Shown: in pieces, positions 44,776 through 53,646 of the stretch | How the letters are laid out: each line of letters opens with the position of its first letter | Position numbering within the stretch: position 1 is the stretch's first letter | From: Nostoc sp. UHCC 0926 | GTDB taxonomy: Bacteria; Cyanobacteriota; Cyanobacteriia; Cyanobacteriales; Nostocaceae | NCBI RefSeq assembly: GCF_028623165.1 | Contig: NZ_CP117768.1 | Coordinates: 6,080,001 to 6,144,000, forward strand | DNA length: 64,000 nt | Reading direction: 5' to 3' | Notes under the pieces: model-generated | What the model was told of the DNA's origin: nothing | Databases searched by the model: none | The model's input: only the letters and a program-made list of their open reading frames with translations | Translations under genes and position numbers: made by a program

Positions 44776-44855
44776 ATACAAATTCTCTATAAACTTGCAC
44801 TTAATAATTGGTCACAACTAAATATTAAGTACATTTTCATGGGAATTAGGATTAG
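44776..44855. repeat. Arm-only relative of the 31213 element
   Basis: ATACAAATTCTCTATAAACT continues TGCACTTAAT. About 20 bases later comes the inverted ATTAAGTACATTTTCATGGG-AATTAGG. It matches the terminal arms of 31213-31442 but lacks the mosaic core. It is followed by a short GCCTGTATAGCC-type repeat near 44875-44930. Confidence 0.55.
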
Positions 44856-44979
44856 CTGGCACCAAGCGTATAAGTCACGGCTATACAGGCAAAACCCACC
44901 TGTGCGGGTTGAAACCCTTAATTCTAATCAGTCCAGGCGGACTTGGTTTGTATGGTTCCGCGATTTCTAATCGCCAGGG

Positions 44980-46218
44980 CTAAGTACTAACTAGCTGTTT
45001 GCTAGATGCTACGGAATCAGTCTGTTTTTTCTGGCTGTGATTTTCGATAATTTGCTCCACAGCATTTCTGTAGGCTTGAGCAAACTTTTCTTTGGTATGA
45101 TTTGTTCTTGCATATTCCCATGCCTGACGAGACATCAGCTTTAGGTCTTCTACAGGCAAATTGGAAATACTTCTAACTTTCGCCTTAATTTCTTCAAGGG
45201 AAAGGTTATCAAAAATCACACCAAAATCGTGAACATCCACACCAGACTCGTAGCTTAAAATCGGAATTAACCCAGCTTGTAAGCTGGTTATTACTGCTCC
45301 TGCCTGTCCCTCAGAAACGGAAGGATAAACAAGTCCCAAACAATTATTTGTAACCTTCAAAAAGTCAGGGCTGCTAACATCAATCCAACCATAAGTATGA
45401 ATGTTAGGTGTTTCATACAGTTCTTTATAGAAAGCTTGTTCAAATTCTTTATCGTTACTTACCGGGCCACAAACTGTTAAATGGTATTCCGGCATTTGGG
45501 CAAAGGCATCTAAAACTAAGTCTAATCCTTTGAGAACTAAAGCACTACCACCAAACCACAGAAAACGCTTTCTTACCGCTTCAAAGTCTTTCTTGTCAGG
45601 AGAGGGATAAACGAGTGACGAAGAAATCGGAATTCGATACATTGTTTTGTTGGCATATTTGAATGTATCAACTGTGAAATTGTTGCCCAATATGGTAGCG
45701 TAATCGGCATATTCAATTCCCAAGTTGGGCGTTTCAAATCGCTGTGGACGTAAGGTAATTCCTCGGCGCTGTTGGAGTTCTAGAAGTCTATTGCATTCAG
45801 CTGCATTGCGAAACACCATATTAGCAATGTCAACGTGGAAAATCTTGATACAATCTTTATTCAGTTTTGGTGCAAGTGCTTCTAGACGATGACGGATATC
45901 AATGAAAAATGCGTAGTGTTTTTGAGGAACGAATTTATCATTATGGAACTGGATAACATCAACGTTATAGCCCATGTCTAAAAAAGTTTGGGCGATTAGT
46001 AGACATTCCCAGTTCCAACTCTGGTCATTAGGGATAGGCTGACCTGGTTTTATCAGGAATGGCTCAATCCGATAAGAAAGAAGTACATTTCCTTTGGAAG
46101 GCTGTTTGGGCTTCAGGGAAACAACTTGTAAGGTCTTGGCATAATTGATCCGAGCTTGGACTTTTTTGGAGATAAAAGAGATAGTATCACCGACACGAGA
46201 TAGAATACTATTTGGCAT
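44980..46218 (-). CDS. Glycosyltransferase, GT-B fold (HEP island)
   Basis: 412 residues. The N-domain (NVLLSYRIEPFLIKPGQPIP, about 44-63) is unlike common GT4 proteins, but the C-domain is typical: RFLWFGGSALVLKGLDLVLDAF (key part FGGSALVLKGLDL), GWIDVSSPDFLKV, and VYPSVSEGQAGAVITSLQAGLIPI with the donor-binding Glu. It lies between rfbC and the SAF dehydrogenase. It may transfer the unusual sugar made by the surrounding enzymes (positional inference). Confidence 0.82.
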   Translation of the reverse strand: MPNSILSRVGDTISFISKKVQARINYAKTLQVVSLKPKQPSKGNVLLSYRIEPFLIKPGQPIPNDQSWNWECLLIAQTFLDMGYNVDVIQFHNDKFVPQKHYAFFIDIRHRLEALAPKLNKDCIKIFHVDIANMVFRNAAECNRLLELQQRRGITLRPQRFETPNLGIEYADYATILGNNFTVDTFKYANKTMYRIPISSSLVYPSPDKKDFEAVRKRFLWFGGSALVLKGLDLVLDAFAQMPEYHLTVCGPVSNDKEFEQAFYKELYETPNIHTYGWIDVSSPDFLKVTNNCLGLVYPSVSEGQAGAVITSLQAGLIPILSYESGVDVHDFGVIFDNLSLEEIKAKVRSISNLPVEDLKLMSRQAWEYARTNHTKEKFAQAYRNAVEQIIENHSQKKQTDSVASSKQLVST

Positions 46219-46285
46219 TTATTTCTACCCAATTTGATTAAGTTAATATCTCAGATGTTAATTAGCACTTGACAGTTGTGTATAC

Positions 46286-46391
46286 ATCAATCCTAATTCA
46301 CTCGTGAAATAGTTTTTTGTTGAAGTTACACTATTTGCGTACTTTTAATTTGGTTAAAAAAGTAATTTCACGAATTATTTAATATTGCTAT
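46286..46391. repeat. MITE-like element, diverged TATAGCAATCC family
   Basis: Left arm ATCAATCCTAATTCACTCGT-GAAAT; right arm ATTTCACGAATTATTTAATA-TTGCTATA. It is the fifth, most diverged member of the family at 4032. It lies just downstream of the rfbC stop. Confidence 0.6.
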
Positions 46392-46393
46392 AT

Positions 46394-46951
46394 TTATCTG
46401 GAAGTTGTACCGCCAACAGCCATCATTCTCAACAAAGTCCAATTTAAATCTTTCTCAGATATTTCAGTCACATCTAGAGGCCAATCAATGTTAAAGAATG
46501 GGTCATTATAGCGTAAACCTCTCTCATACCCTGGCGTGTAAAATTCACTTACTTGATATACGACTTCAGTCTCATCTGTGAGTGCTTGATAGCCGTGAGC
46601 AAACATTTCTGGAACATACAAAGCGCGGCGGTTTTCTGGAGTTAGTTCTACACCGATGTGTGATAAAAAGCTAGGAGATTCAGGACGCATATCAATAATT
46701 ACATCATAGATAGCGCCTTTAGTACAGCGAATTAATTTCGTTTCTGCTGCTGGTAGAACTTGATAGTGCATTCCCCGAATAGTGCCTTTTTTGTAGTTAA
46801 AAGACAGGTTACATTGGGCAACTGTTGGCTTTAAGCCATGTGCTTCAAATTCTTGAGCGCAGAAAGAGCGAGCAAAAAAACCACGGTGGTCTGGTTTTTC
46901 TTCTAAATCAATAATGAGTGCATCTTTGAGTGCGGTTTCAGTCAAAATCAT
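46394..46951 (-). CDS. rfbC: dTDP-4-dehydrorhamnose 3,5-epimerase family protein
   Basis: 185 residues, a cupin-fold RmlC. The catalytic His is H62 in GTIRGMHYQ and the Tyr is Y132 in EVVYQVSEFY; D156 lies in FNIDWP. All three key residues are present. It epimerises C3 and C5 of a 4-keto-6-deoxy nucleotide sugar. In this island the neighbouring cytidylyltransferase suggests that the substrate could be a CDP-linked rather than dTDP-linked sugar (inference). The length is normal. Confidence 0.88.
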   Translation of the reverse strand: MILTETALKDALIIDLEEKPDHRGFFARSFCAQEFEAHGLKPTVAQCNLSFNYKKGTIRGMHYQVLPAAETKLIRCTKGAIYDVIIDMRPESPSFLSHIGVELTPENRRALYVPEMFAHGYQALTDETEVVYQVSEFYTPGYERGLRYNDPFFNIDWPLDVTEISEKDLNWTLLRMMAVGGTTSR

Positions 46952-47125
46952 ATGATTCCTTAATGTTGAGTACAGAAAATACTTGCGAACTGCTTAGTAT
47001 TTGCACCAAAAGATAACAGTAATGAACGTGGATTTAATCACCTACAACTTCGTAGGGGTCGTTAGGAACGTAACGCACCTTAGAGGATGTTTGGAAAATA
47101 TCAAGATCCCCCTAAATCCCCCAAA

Positions 47126-47330
47126 GGCTACAGTGTACACACAAGTACTAAAATCCTTGCCTGGTAAGATACAAGCCGTATATTAGCAAGGTTTTGAGTT
47201 GATCAAACTGATTATGAATTGTGTCAGTTTATTGATAGAGTTCTCACAGGAAATCAAAAGGTTTAAAAATAATTTTCCGTTTTTTTTCGTCCATTTGATT
47301 ACCAATTCGACTTGTGTGTACACGGTAGCC
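47126..47330. mobile_element. 205-bp MITE with 21-bp terminal inverted repeats
   Basis: The left end is GGCTACAGTGTACACACAAG-T and the right end the inverse with one mismatch (GGCTACCGTGTACACACAAG-T). The interior is A/T-rich with no open frame. The flanks read ATCCCCCTAAATCCCCCAAA on the left and AGGGGGATCT on the right, as if the element had jumped into an older CCCCC/GGGGG palindromic repeat. It lies in the 430-base gap between rfbC and the PhyH gene. Confidence 0.8.
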
Positions 47331-47381
47331 AGGGGGATCTAAAAGTACTTTTAAAACATCCTTTCCTTTTATGAAAGGGTA

Positions 47382-48233
47382 CTAAGTCGAAATTTTAACT
47401 ACATCTGATGAAGAATGTAACTCTGCTCTGGGATAAGTATCATCCCAGTATTGGGTGCAGAGGTCTGGTCGTTCGGGAGGGTTAGCGGTGTAACAAAAGA
47501 ATAGTGCTGACCGATCTTCTGTGCGGACTGTGCCGTGATGCAAAGCGTTTTTCGTATCTACAATAATGACTGTACCTGCTGGGCCTGGGCAGGATTTCCA
47601 AGCAGATTTGGGAATGACTGGTTTTACTTCTTCATCATCGATACCCATATAGCCTGACTTCCAAAGTTTGTAGTAAAGTCGAAAATAATTCCAACTAAAT
47701 AAGGAAGTTAAAGAGCGGGGAATATATTCAAAAGGCCCAGTTTTTTCTTCTACATCATTCAAGTAAATAAAGATTTTGATAATCCGGCGGTCTTCTGCAT
47801 CACTATGCCATAGCAGCGTTCCAAACTGATGTTTATTATTGAAATCCTTGCGTAAATGTACACCGTGAAAAGCAATGGGAAGACCAATATAATTTTCGAT
47901 GATATTGAGCAGCCTTTTCTCGATTCCCCAGGCATAAAATTCTGGTAAACCTGTAACTGTATAAATTTGTGGCAACTTTTGCTCTAGATGGTCGTTGTTT
48001 AGATTTTCCATCTGAGACAATTGATGGGAAGCAGCTTTGAGCAGTTCTGAGCTAGAGTTTAACCCTAAATCTGCCAGTGTTGTGACGCAAACGCCATCTT
48101 TTTTGAGAGCATTAAGGATATGGCGATCGCTTCCTTCCAATGCTGGCAGATTTCTGCTATGCTTCCAACGGGCTACGTGATATTCAAAGTCAGAAGACAG
48201 TGTAGCTATTTTGCGCTTAATGGCGATAAACAT
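47382..48233 (-). CDS. Phytanoyl-CoA dioxygenase (PhyH) family protein
   Basis: 283 residues. The 2-oxoglutarate/Fe(II) facial triad is visible as HSD (H143, D145 in LLWHSDAED) and the distal His in KNALHHGTV (232-233), with R241 (TEDRSALFF) for 2-oxoglutarate. The family hydroxylates or otherwise oxidises small molecules. Inside the polysaccharide island it may oxidise a sugar or a carrier-linked precursor. I do not recall with certainty whether the PCC 7120 island contains a counterpart. Confidence 0.82.
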   Translation of the reverse strand: MFIAIKRKIATLSSDFEYHVARWKHSRNLPALEGSDRHILNALKKDGVCVTTLADLGLNSSSELLKAASHQLSQMENLNNDHLEQKLPQIYTVTGLPEFYAWGIEKRLLNIIENYIGLPIAFHGVHLRKDFNNKHQFGTLLWHSDAEDRRIIKIFIYLNDVEEKTGPFEYIPRSLTSLFSWNYFRLYYKLWKSGYMGIDDEEVKPVIPKSAWKSCPGPAGTVIIVDTKNALHHGTVRTEDRSALFFCYTANPPERPDLCTQYWDDTYPRAELHSSSDVVKIST

Positions 48234-48283
48234 GTCGTAAATACCTTCTAGTTTTGATGTTTATTTATTAGTAATTTAGTAGC

Positions 48284-49291
48284 TTATGGCTTATAGCTTT
48301 GCACTTCTTGAGTAGATATTTCACTTGATTCTGCTAACCTAAACTCTTTAGAAACCATCACGTCAAAAGCACACAAGCTGACTAAAGCCAAAAATGGAAC
48401 TACTGTTTTGATAGCAGACATCGGCCATCTTCTTAAAGCACCCAAGAAAACTTTCAAGTTGACTTCTTTGCCGTTCTGCAAAAGCATCCGCCGACAAAAC
48501 TGCTTAGAATATCCACTCTGCTCTAATTTCAAAATCACTTCGGGGATGTGTTTGTATTGCATTAACAGTGCAGACTTTGGTTCTTTCTGCCAATAACTTA
48601 CACCAACAACACATTCTAAATAAATCTCTTTAGTGACAATTACAATACCATTAGCAGCACAATATCCGGCTAAATATGCTAAAGATATCCAGTTATTCTC
48701 AGCGTCTGGCCAATTTTGGAGAGCGCGTTTTACTAGGTCAGTGCGGTAGACTGTAGCAGTTAGAAAAATTACTGCACCAACACTTTTTGAAAAACAATGT
48801 TCAAATATGGCTTTACCATCACCATCACCATCTTCACTATCAATATCAAACCAGCGATTACCAACAATCGTTGGTGGATGGACTGGTTCTCCAGTAATTT
48901 GGTTTCGACCGGAAAAGTTGAGGAACAATAATGATAAATTTTCATGTTGTCTGAGTTTATTGATGACATAAGCAATGGCTTTATCTTGAATTGGGTCATC
49001 ATCACCGATTGTCCAAACATATTTTGTTGTAGTAGAATTTAGGCAATACATAATATTTTTGACTACGCCTAAATTTTTATAGTTTTTATTTGATTTAAAT
49101 GTAATATTGCTAAGTTTTGCTTGCCATTTTTGGATCACCTCCTGAGTATTGTCTGTTGAACAATTATCAGAAACTAAAATTTCACATTCATCTTCAAAAG
49201 CTTTGATAGCTTGAGCCAACCATGCTAACTGTTTATCAAGTAACTCAGCACGATTATAAGTCGGTATAGCAATGGTCAGTAATTTTTGCAT
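48284..49291 (-). CDS. Glycosyltransferase family 2, paralogue A (HEP island)
   Basis: 335 residues with a GT-A fold. LTIAIPTYNRAELLDKQLAW and ILVSDNCSTDNTQEVI form the nucleotide-binding half, and WTIGDDDPIQDKAI (about 93-106) is the metal-binding Asp cluster. It is clearly a sister of the gene at 49464-50435 along its length, including the C-terminal FCRRMLLQNGKEVNLKVFLG against FCQKMIWQNFQQ. A recent tandem duplication with divergence of specificity is likely. Confidence 0.87.
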   Translation of the reverse strand: MQKLLTIAIPTYNRAELLDKQLAWLAQAIKAFEDECEILVSDNCSTDNTQEVIQKWQAKLSNITFKSNKNYKNLGVVKNIMYCLNSTTTKYVWTIGDDDPIQDKAIAYVINKLRQHENLSLLFLNFSGRNQITGEPVHPPTIVGNRWFDIDSEDGDGDGKAIFEHCFSKSVGAVIFLTATVYRTDLVKRALQNWPDAENNWISLAYLAGYCAANGIVIVTKEIYLECVVGVSYWQKEPKSALLMQYKHIPEVILKLEQSGYSKQFCRRMLLQNGKEVNLKVFLGALRRWPMSAIKTVVPFLALVSLCAFDVMVSKEFRLAESSEISTQEVQSYKP

Positions 49292-49463
49292 GGGAACAAA
49301 TAGTAATTAATTAAATTCGTATATGAGTGGTCATTGTTAAGAATTAGGATTAACAATAAATTTCTTGACAATTAACACACTAAATTACCGGCTAGTAGAC
49401 TGTGGTGGAAGTTTACCTACCTTTAACAAGGGGATTTTGCCCCAAGTCTTGTTAATTGAGATG

Positions 49464-50435
49464 CTAAGTGGATTTAAGCCGTGCTGTACTAGTTTCTAGC
49501 TGCTTGGGTGGAAAAAGAATTGCCCAAGCTGATATACTTAGCAAACGCAGGTAAGGAATAAATATCTTTATTGTCAAGAAAGGCCAACGTTTTAAAGCAC
49601 CTAATAAGATTTTCCAGTCAGTTTTTTGTTGGAAATTCTGCCAAATCATTTTCTGACAAAATTTATGAGGATATCCTACCCTTAGTAGTTTTATATAAAC
49701 TTCAGGTATGTAAGCATATCGCATTCTGAAGTTCCATGTTGGATCAAGATCCAAAAGACTAGCGCCCATAGTACATTCTAAATAAATGTCTTTTGTGACA
49801 ATCACACTTCCATGAGCAGCGCAAAACCCAGTCCAATATGCTTGAGATGCCCAATTACTAGTAGCAGATGGCCATTTTTGTACAGCTAGTTGCACTAAAT
49901 CTGTTCGATAAATTGCTGCTGATATAAAAAGTACACCACCAAAATTTTCGTTCAGATAACCTTGAAATACTGCTTTCCCGTCAACTCTTGGCTCGTCATT
50001 ATCACTATTCAACCAGCGTTCTACAACAAGTTGACCCGTTAGTTTTTGGCGACCGGAGAAGTTTAAAAACATTAGTGCTAAATCTGAATGTTTTTTTAGT
50101 GTTGTTAAGACATAATTTAGGGTTTTCTCTTGAATTGGATCATCATCACCAATTGTCCAAACATATTCGCTAGTTGCAGCTTTTAGGCAACAAGCAATAT
50201 TACCCATGACGCCTATATTTTCACTGTTTTTGTTTGATGTAAATGTAACATTGCTAAGGATTATCTGCCACTTTTTAATTACTTCTTGGGTATTATCTGT
50301 AGAACAGTTATCAGAAATAAATATTTCACAGTCAGACTCAAACCCTTTAATAGCTTTAGCTAACCAAGTAAGTTGTTTATCTAAAAGCTGGGCACGATTA
50401 AATGTAGGAATACCGATGGTAAGCAATTTATTCAT
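49464..50435 (-). CDS. Glycosyltransferase family 2, paralogue B (HEP island)
   Basis: 323 residues. LTIGIPTFNRAQLLDKQLTW, IFISDNCSTDNTQEVIKKW and WTIGDDDPIQEKTL are the matching motifs to paralogue A, and all catalytic Asp residues are kept. It has lost about 11 residues relative to A in the middle (after FSGRQKLTGQ). It is transcribed before paralogue A with a 172-base gap. Sugar specificity is unknown. Confidence 0.87.
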   Translation of the reverse strand: MNKLLTIGIPTFNRAQLLDKQLTWLAKAIKGFESDCEIFISDNCSTDNTQEVIKKWQIILSNVTFTSNKNSENIGVMGNIACCLKAATSEYVWTIGDDDPIQEKTLNYVLTTLKKHSDLALMFLNFSGRQKLTGQLVVERWLNSDNDEPRVDGKAVFQGYLNENFGGVLFISAAIYRTDLVQLAVQKWPSATSNWASQAYWTGFCAAHGSVIVTKDIYLECTMGASLLDLDPTWNFRMRYAYIPEVYIKLLRVGYPHKFCQKMIWQNFQQKTDWKILLGALKRWPFLTIKIFIPYLRLLSISAWAILFPPKQLETSTARLKST

Positions 50436-50477
50436 ATTAAGCTCAAATCTGTAGTTAAGAAGGTACTAGCAGCAGCT

Positions 50478-50570
50478 TATACCGATTATCTGTGAGGTTG
50501 CTAACAAAGGACTTAAGCAGCTTGTCTCACCAAGCTTGATTTTGTGCAGTTTCACAAATAATTGGTATTA
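50478..50570. repeat. Interspersed repeat shared with 38142-38229
   Basis: TTATACCGATTATCTGTGAG opens the element and TTTCACAAATAATTGGTATT closes it, so the ends are inverted. See 38142. The remaining sequence to 50845 holds an AGGAGGGTTAGGAGG block and nothing else recognisable. Confidence 0.7.
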
Positions 50571-50845
50571 GTAATTAATCAACTGCTTTCCAGTCTAATT
50601 TTTGTCGCCAAGCGACAAAAATTTATAGTAGATACACCTTTTAATTACTTTTTAGTGATTTCCGAAAAATAAATTATCCAATCTTGTGGAATGAGGATTT
50701 TGCCCACCTTTGGTTACGGTCTTTAATTCCCTACTTCAAAAGGAGGGTTAGGAGGATTAAGCCTTAACTGAACCATATTGCCGATTATCATAGTGACAAT
50801 ACAAAAACAGTAGCAATAGGCAAATTTGTTGCTTATAATTAGTAA

Positions 50846-52123
50846 TTACGATGCTATTAAAAGCCGATCCGGAATAGGACAAGGATAAATTTTTACTTCA
50901 GGAATCGGCACAACAAACTGTCCACCCCACTCGCCAATAAATGCCATTTGTTCCATAATTTCCTCCTTGAGGTTCCAAGGTAAAATTAGAACATAATCTG
51001 GTTTAGTTTCGCGAATTTTGTCTGGTTCAAAGATGGGAATATGAGTCCCAGGTAAAAATAAGCCTTGTTTGTAGGGACTGCAATCTACTGTGTAATCGAT
51101 AAAATCTTTAGCAATCCCACAATAATTAAGCAAGGTGTTGCCTTTGGCTGGTGCGCCATAACCCACGATTGATTTCCCTTCTGCTTTAGCCGTCAAGAGA
51201 AAATTTAATAGCTTGTGCTTTGTTTCTTTGACTTTTTCAGCAAATGTAATGTAAGTTTCTATGCGATGCAATCTGGCGGCAATTTCTTTCTCTTTGAGAT
51301 GGCTTATTCGGTCGCTGATGCTGTGATTCTCAGCGTGGTTATGTTTGGCATAAATTCTTAAAGAACCGCCGTGAGTTGGTAATTCCTCTACATCAAAAAG
51401 TTGCAAGTTGTGGGCTGCAAAAATTTTTTCGACAGTGAGGAGTGAGAAATAAGAAAAATGTTCATGATAAATAGTATCAAACTGATTTTGTTGAATGAGT
51501 CGCAAAATATGAGGAAACTCCATCGTCAAGATGCCATTGGGTTTGAGGATGAGTTTCATTCCAGCTATGAAATCATTTAGATCCGGTACATGAGCTAAAA
51601 CATTGTTGCCTATCAAAAGGTCAGCGAGTTTTCCTTGTATCACAAGTTCTTTAGCAGTTTCAACCCCAAAAAACTTGTTGATACTAGGAATGCCTCTGGC
51701 TTCAGCAACCTTGGCTATATTTGTGGCTGGTTCTATTCCTAAAACTGGGATTCCCTTTTCTAAAAAATATTGCAGTAAGTAGCCGTCGTTGCTGGCAATT
51801 TCAATAACTTGATTATTATGATTAAAACCAAACCTTTCTACCATCATCTCAGTATAAGTTTTGGCATGTTTTAGCCAACTGGTTGAGTAAGAAGAAAAGT
51901 AAGCATAGTCACTGAAAATCTGATCTGGAGTTTCAAACTGTTCTAATTGAACTAAAAGAGTGTCTTCAGAGACATAAGCGTGCAGAGGATAAAATTTTTC
52001 TGCATGATTTAGCTGTTCTGCTGTCAGATAAGCATTGGCTAAGGGTGACATTCCTAGATCAATAAAAGTTTTGTGTAGAGGTTGACCACTGAATCGACAT
52101 TTTGCGATCGCCATAAACTTCAA
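50846..52123 (-). CDS. NDP-sugar C-methyltransferase-type protein
   Basis: 425 residues in the three-part layout of sugar C-methyltransferases: an N-terminal zinc-ribbon-like domain (CRFSGQPLHKTFIDLGMSPL), a SAM domain with VIEIASNDGYLLQYFLE (about 112-128), and a C-terminal domain with GKSIVGYGAPAKGNTLLNYCG (key part GYGAPAKGNTLL) seen in the Methyltransf_14 family. The zinc-binding Cys residues are mostly gone: CRFSG for CRxCG, and YVSEDTL where CxxC is expected. The methyl-transfer core looks intact. It probably makes a C-methyl branched sugar for the envelope polysaccharide. Confidence 0.82.
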   Translation of the reverse strand: MKFMAIAKCRFSGQPLHKTFIDLGMSPLANAYLTAEQLNHAEKFYPLHAYVSEDTLLVQLEQFETPDQIFSDYAYFSSYSTSWLKHAKTYTEMMVERFGFNHNNQVIEIASNDGYLLQYFLEKGIPVLGIEPATNIAKVAEARGIPSINKFFGVETAKELVIQGKLADLLIGNNVLAHVPDLNDFIAGMKLILKPNGILTMEFPHILRLIQQNQFDTIYHEHFSYFSLLTVEKIFAAHNLQLFDVEELPTHGGSLRIYAKHNHAENHSISDRISHLKEKEIAARLHRIETYITFAEKVKETKHKLLNFLLTAKAEGKSIVGYGAPAKGNTLLNYCGIAKDFIDYTVDCSPYKQGLFLPGTHIPIFEPDKIRETKPDYVLILPWNLKEEIMEQMAFIGEWGGQFVVPIPEVKIYPCPIPDRLLIAS

Positions 52124-52224
52124 CTCACTAATTGCAAATAATTCGATAGGGTAAATAAGTCCGAATCAACAATATTTGATTCGGAGGCTTAGATTATTTG
52201 TTCGCTGCTGCCAGGCTACTCTAG

Positions 52225-53253
52225 CTACTTTTTATTCCAGAAGAAATCTTTGTCAATTTGCTCAGTACGAATTAGATACTCTAGCTGTTTTAAGCGGGTA
52301 AATCCTCTAAATAAGAAAGTATCTTCAGCCATATGTATTTGACTGAACAAATCAAATAGCTGCTGGGCACCAAGTTGGGCATTCCAATCACACTTAAATC
52401 CGGGGAGGATTGTGTTGATTTTCTCGAAGGATACCCGATAGCTGCGGTTATCTGCACCGTTGTCACCAAAGGACAATTTACAATCTGGGAAAATATCAGC
52501 AATAATTTCAGCGATTTCTTTAACGCGATAGTTGTTCGCTGTATCTCCCACATTGAAGATTTGGTTATGTACAATGTCCCGTGGTGCTTCTAAGGTGCAA
52601 ACTATTGCTTTGCAAATATCCAATGCGTGGACTAATGGACGCCAAGGTGTACCATCACTAATCATTTTGATTTGTTTGCTAGTCCATGCCAACCCTGCTA
52701 AGTTGTTTAAAACAATATCAAAACGCATTCTGGGAGAAGCACCAAAGGCAGTGGCATTCCGCATAAAGGTGGGAGAAAAGTCATCATCAGCGAGTGGTCT
52801 GACATCTCGTTCTACCAGAGTTTTGCATTCTGCGTAGGCTGTTTGGGGATTAATTGGGGATTTTTCGGTGACATCACCTGTGGTAGCAACACCGTAGACA
52901 CTGCACGAAGACATATACACAAAGCGACGCACACCCATAGCCTTAGCCAGACTAGCTAGACGAACTGAACCTACATGATTAATTTCGTAGGTAATATTGG
53001 GTGCTAATTGTCCGGCTGGGTCGTTGGAGAGTTCCGCCATGTGAACTATTGCTTCGATACCTTCCAAATCCTCAGGGGTAATGTTGCGGATATCTTTGTT
53101 GAGGGTTTTGGGTGTCACCCCATTAGCGTTGTACAGCCAACCAACTTTATAGAAACCTGTATCTAGACCGATAACTTCATGTCCCCGTTCAATTAACAGA
53201 GGTGGTAATAACGAACCTAAATAGCCTTCTGTTCCAGTTACTAATATTTTCAT
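52225..53253 (-). CDS. NDP-sugar epimerase/dehydratase (extended SDR)
   Basis: 342 residues. The nucleotide motif is VTGTEGYLGSLL (5-16), the catalytic Ser pair VYMSSCSVYG (about 112-121) and YAECK (Y140-K144). This is an extended SDR of the NAD-dependent epimerase/dehydratase family. Given its place between a sugar C-methyltransferase and an FAD enzyme, it may be the 4-keto reductase or 4,6-dehydratase of the island's nucleotide sugar; I cannot tell which. It lies 101 bases before the methyltransferase gene. Confidence 0.85.
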   Translation of the reverse strand: MKILVTGTEGYLGSLLPPLLIERGHEVIGLDTGFYKVGWLYNANGVTPKTLNKDIRNITPEDLEGIEAIVHMAELSNDPAGQLAPNITYEINHVGSVRLASLAKAMGVRRFVYMSSCSVYGVATTGDVTEKSPINPQTAYAECKTLVERDVRPLADDDFSPTFMRNATAFGASPRMRFDIVLNNLAGLAWTSKQIKMISDGTPWRPLVHALDICKAIVCTLEAPRDIVHNQIFNVGDTANNYRVKEIAEIIADIFPDCKLSFGDNGADNRSYRVSFEKINTILPGFKCDWNAQLGAQQLFDLFSQIHMAEDTFLFRGFTRLKQLEYLIRTEQIDKDFFWNKK

Positions 53254-53646
53254 TGTGGTTAATGCCTTTGTATTGATGAGTTAAATTCTTTGTTTAGTAA
53301 GGGCGCACAGATGTGCGCCAGCGTGCTGCATCCAAAAGGGAACCGCTATATGACTCGGCTAACAATCATTGAAGATGACGATTCATTCCAACTACTAAAA
53401 TCTAAAATTACCGATTGGGCAGTAGCACTCTATGTGTAGCGGCTCTATACGTATGCTCAGAGTAGCCCTGTCAAGGTGGGTAAATTTTCCAAAAAATAAT
53501 TCTTCTTTCCTCTGTGTTCTCTACGCCTTTGTGGTTAAAAAGTAATTTCTTTAACTATGTAGCCTTAGAGAACGCAGAGAGAAAAGCAAGGATTTTATGA
53601 GTTACCTTGACAGAGGTAATCCTGAAAGTGCAACCAACTATGCTAT
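53254..53646. other. Intergenic spacer within the island
   Basis: This stretch of 393 bases contains repeated TTCTCTGTG/CTACGCC-like short blocks near 53510-53600 and no open frame. A secondary promoter for the downstream genes could lie here. No operator is recognised. Confidence 0.3.
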
